Source: a virus. From it: DNA of 36,813 bases. The notes under the pieces were generated by a model, which saw nothing but the letters and a program-made list of their open reading frames with translations, was not told where the DNA came from and did no database searches. The stretch is from positions 1 to 36,813 of the IMG/VR virus record IMGVR_UViG_3300042485_000262. One strand, 5' to 3'. Of this stretch, positions 35,964-36,813 are shown in pieces; the stretch's first letter is position 1; each line of letters begins with the position of its first letter. The translations under genes were made by a program, and so were the position numbers.

Positions 35964-36813
35964 CTCCGGCTAACGGTTTCTTATCACCGTAGTATATAAT
36001 TAAATCAACATCACTAAAATAAACTGAACTTTTATTGTTTTTAAAACCAGGAATAAGAGAAATGACTGTTTTAGGTTTCCATCCACTTTTTACCATGAAT
36101 TTTGGTATTTTATTATTGGCAATCCCAGCTACTGTAGTTACCTCTGTTAGAGGCTGGTTGTACTTTAAATCTTTTACACTTTTGTTAAACTGATCACCCT
36201 CAACTCCTTGATCAAATCTAAAATAAATTCCTGTTTGATTGTCGACATTATTTTGTATCATAGCATTTGACAATAAATTCAGCATTTTTTTATCAACTTT
36301 TGCGTCATGCCCGTCGAATACACAGAGCAATGGCAATCGAAGCAGATCCTTCAAGCTAGCAAGTAACTCATCTAGCGGGTACTGTTGACTGTTGACAAAA
36401 ATCTTTGTTGACGATCGTTGAGCTATGGAATTTTTTAGACTTTTTTCGGTGATTTTTTCGGTTATAGTATATTGGTATCGAAATTTTCGGTCATGCAACA
36501 GTAAGAGGTTATCAATAGTAATTGGTCCAACGTCGTCTTCGATGTGTTTTTTAAGATTTTCATTTTCTAAAGAAAACACACGAAACGGAGATTTCTTATT
36601 TTCTAAAATTTCTGAAATTTCATGGTAAAAATTCATGATTTTTTCGTCTATTTCAAATCTATCGTTTTTGAACTCATTTACTAATGCAACTATGTTCTTC
36701 TCTGTTAGTACAGCAGAATAGTGTCGCGGGCCATTGGCCACTAAGTTACCATCCAGCAGGCCGTTAAGTTTAGCTAGCTTGGTTTTTATCCGTTTATCAT
36801 AGGTAAATTCCAG
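35944..36813 (-). CDS. Conserved T4-type hypothetical, 5' end off the right edge
   Basis: At least 290 aa. The frame stays open without stop to the window edge (the edge translation is LEFTYDKRIKTKLAKLNGLL, then DGNLVANGPRHYSAV), so the true start lies outside and the GTG at 36741 is internal. Resembles hypothetical proteins next to uvsW in T4-like cyanophages (LRLPLLCVFDGHDAKVDKK, YFRFDQGVEG). Nothing is catalytic by eye. Confidence 0.75.
   Translation of the reverse strand: MEFTYDKRIKTKLAKLNGLLDGNLVANGPRHYSAVLTEKNIVALVNEFKNDRFEIDEKIMNFYHEISEILENKKSPFRVFSLENENLKKHIEDDVGPITIDNLLLLHDRKFRYQYTITEKITEKSLKNSIAQRSSTKIFVNSQQYPLDELLASLKDLLRLPLLCVFDGHDAKVDKKMLNLLSNAMIQNNVDNQTGIYFRFDQGVEGDQFNKSVKDLKYNQPLTEVTTVAGIANNKIPKFMVKSGWKPKTVISLIPGFKNNKSSVYFSDVDLIIYYGDKKPLAGDVDVIV

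Overview
The window looks like the replication and early-gene part of a large T4-type tailed phage (myovirus). The T4-type features are a UvsW-like recombination helicase, a DnaB/gp41-like replicative helicase, a zinc-ribbon/TOPRIM primase, a probable gp62-like clamp-loader subunit, late promoters of the TATAAATA type and three tRNA genes with encoded CCA. The host is probably a proteobacterium using standard sigma-70 signals: almost every early promoter is TTGACA-17 bp-TATAAT. I cannot name the host or a close relative. Both window ends cut through genes.

Left block (1-7.5 kb, minus strand): small conserved hypotheticals, a secreted D-Ala-D-Ala-peptidase-like protein, two methyltransferase-type proteins, an SF2 helicase, a SWIM zinc-finger protein and a small lipoprotein. 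The stretch from the lipoprotein to the methyltransferases (2.4-7.5 kb) looks like one operon behind a consensus promoter at 7554-7582. It resembles a restriction-modification or DNA-processing cassette, but no nuclease is visible.

Centre left (7.6-9.5 kb): short poorly conserved ORFs, 12-bp repeats, a CRP-like palindrome, a cluster of four DnaA-box matches and divergent consensus promoters. This is the best origin candidate in the window.

Centre (9.5-23.4 kb, plus strand): about 42 mostly tiny genes, including a GIY-YIG protein, a gp88-like protein, a YubB/api92-like protein, an LPD29-like protein, an AAA ATPase, a lipoprotein, tRNA-Leu, tRNA-CAU and tRNA-Arg. They sit in one- to four-gene units. 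Nearly every unit has its own promoter module: -35, exactly 17 bp, -10, a short leader and usually an AGGAGCGAA-type ribosome binding site. The modules are often buried in the end of the preceding gene. One module drives no protein but a structured RNA of about 340 nt. The block ends in a strong intrinsic terminator whose transcript carries two copies of UUCGCUCC, the exact complement of the repeated ribosome binding site. This suggests a possible trans-acting regulator of the array.

Right block (23.7-36.8 kb): a 2-oxoglutarate oxygenase, a radical SAM protein, a GNAT acetyltransferase, the replicative helicase, a NodU/TobZ-type carbamoyltransferase, the primase, a virion structural protein with a late promoter, a miniature DnaE (bacterial Pol III alpha) palm-like protein, the probable gp62, a DUF465-like coiled coil, UvsW and further T4-type hypotheticals. 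Several genes across the window, including the helicase and the primase, have the start codon exactly where transcription should begin and no ribosome binding site. Leaderless translation therefore appears to be a recurring strategy.
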